From: CAZEVY01 sp964515555
GTDB taxonomy: Bacteria; Acidobacteriota; Terriglobia; Bryobacterales; Bryobacteraceae
Assembly: GCA_964515555.1 (NCBI GenBank)
Contig: CAZEVY010000119.1
Span: 1-15,092 of the forward strand
DNA length: 15,092 nucleotides
Direction of reading: 5' to 3'
Part shown: positions 14,945-15,092 of the stretch, one piece after another
How the letters are laid out: each line of letters opens with the position of its first letter
How positions within the stretch are numbered: the stretch's first letter is position 1
Made by a program: the position numbers and the translations under genes
Notes under the pieces: generated by a model
Databases searched by the model: none
Told to the model about the DNA's origin: nothing
Seen by the model: only the letters and a program-made list of their open reading frames with translations

Positions 14945-15092
14945 AGTGGTCTTCGTCAAGCGTTTGTACGCGCGCTTCGACTCGCCGCGTCGCAACCGAG
15001 CTGACAGCTTATAGCTAGCCTGTGACTTCTCTCCCGGGCGGTGGCGAATACGGCGACGTCGGCGCCGATGCGCCGGGCGATGCTACGGTAGT
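14945..15092. other. Right-edge segment, possibly the 3' end of a minus-strand gene
   Basis: On the minus strand a frame is open from 15090 to a TGA at 14958-14956. Its first 20 codons (beginning YRSIARRIGADVAVFATARE) have GC-rich third positions like real genes here; after about 15031 this bias disappears around AGGCTAGCTATAAG, so the true end may differ. A forward reading from GTG 15022 is also open to the edge. I recognise neither. A TATAAG (15013-15008, minus strand) has no matching -35. Confidence 0.25.

Overview
The window is about 15 kb of GC-rich, densely coded bacterial DNA. The large Oar-like TonB-dependent receptor with an N-terminal carboxypeptidase-regulatory-like domain, a Tat-exported sulfatase, a flagellar motor gene and strong GC bias at third codon positions together suggest an Acidobacteriota genome, probably of the Solibacter/Bryobacter type. 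This is inferred from gene content only. A run of exactly 100 N shows that the sequence is a scaffolded draft.

Left part, plus strand (1-4989): the 3' third of mfd (transcription-repair coupling factor) runs off the left edge. After a TATAAT box that overlaps the mfd stop comes a compact metabolic operon. It holds a HemN/HemW-like radical SAM enzyme (cut at its 3' end by the N gap), a flavin-dependent halogenase-like FAD enzyme (cut at its 5' end by the same gap) and a PaaK-like aryl/acyl-CoA ligase that starts on a TGATG overlap. An acid-activating ligase, an FAD monooxygenase/halogenase and a HemN-like radical SAM protein fit a small specialised-metabolite pathway better than haem synthesis. 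This is the most interesting part of the window.

Middle part, plus strand (5087-10179): a second TATAAT box precedes the conserved group yceD (DUF177), rpmF (ribosomal protein L32) and plsX (phosphate acyltransferase). The usual next gene, fabH, is absent. One base after plsX comes dsbD, a periplasmic thiol-reductant conduit, and five bases later a Tat-dependent sulfatase.

Right part, minus strand (10176-15092): a 1140-residue TonB-dependent receptor lies convergent to the sulfatase, and their stop codons overlap within a single CTAG. It has a near-consensus sigma70 promoter (TTGACG, 17 bp, TATATT) and a leader of about 176 nt containing a perfect 8-bp stem-loop. Upstream, reading the same way, is fliM (flagellar motor switch), with a good sigma28 (FliA-type) promoter match 28 nt before its start. 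The last 200 bases hold that promoter and possibly the end of another minus-strand gene.

No tRNA, rRNA, CRISPR array, insertion sequence or integration site was seen.
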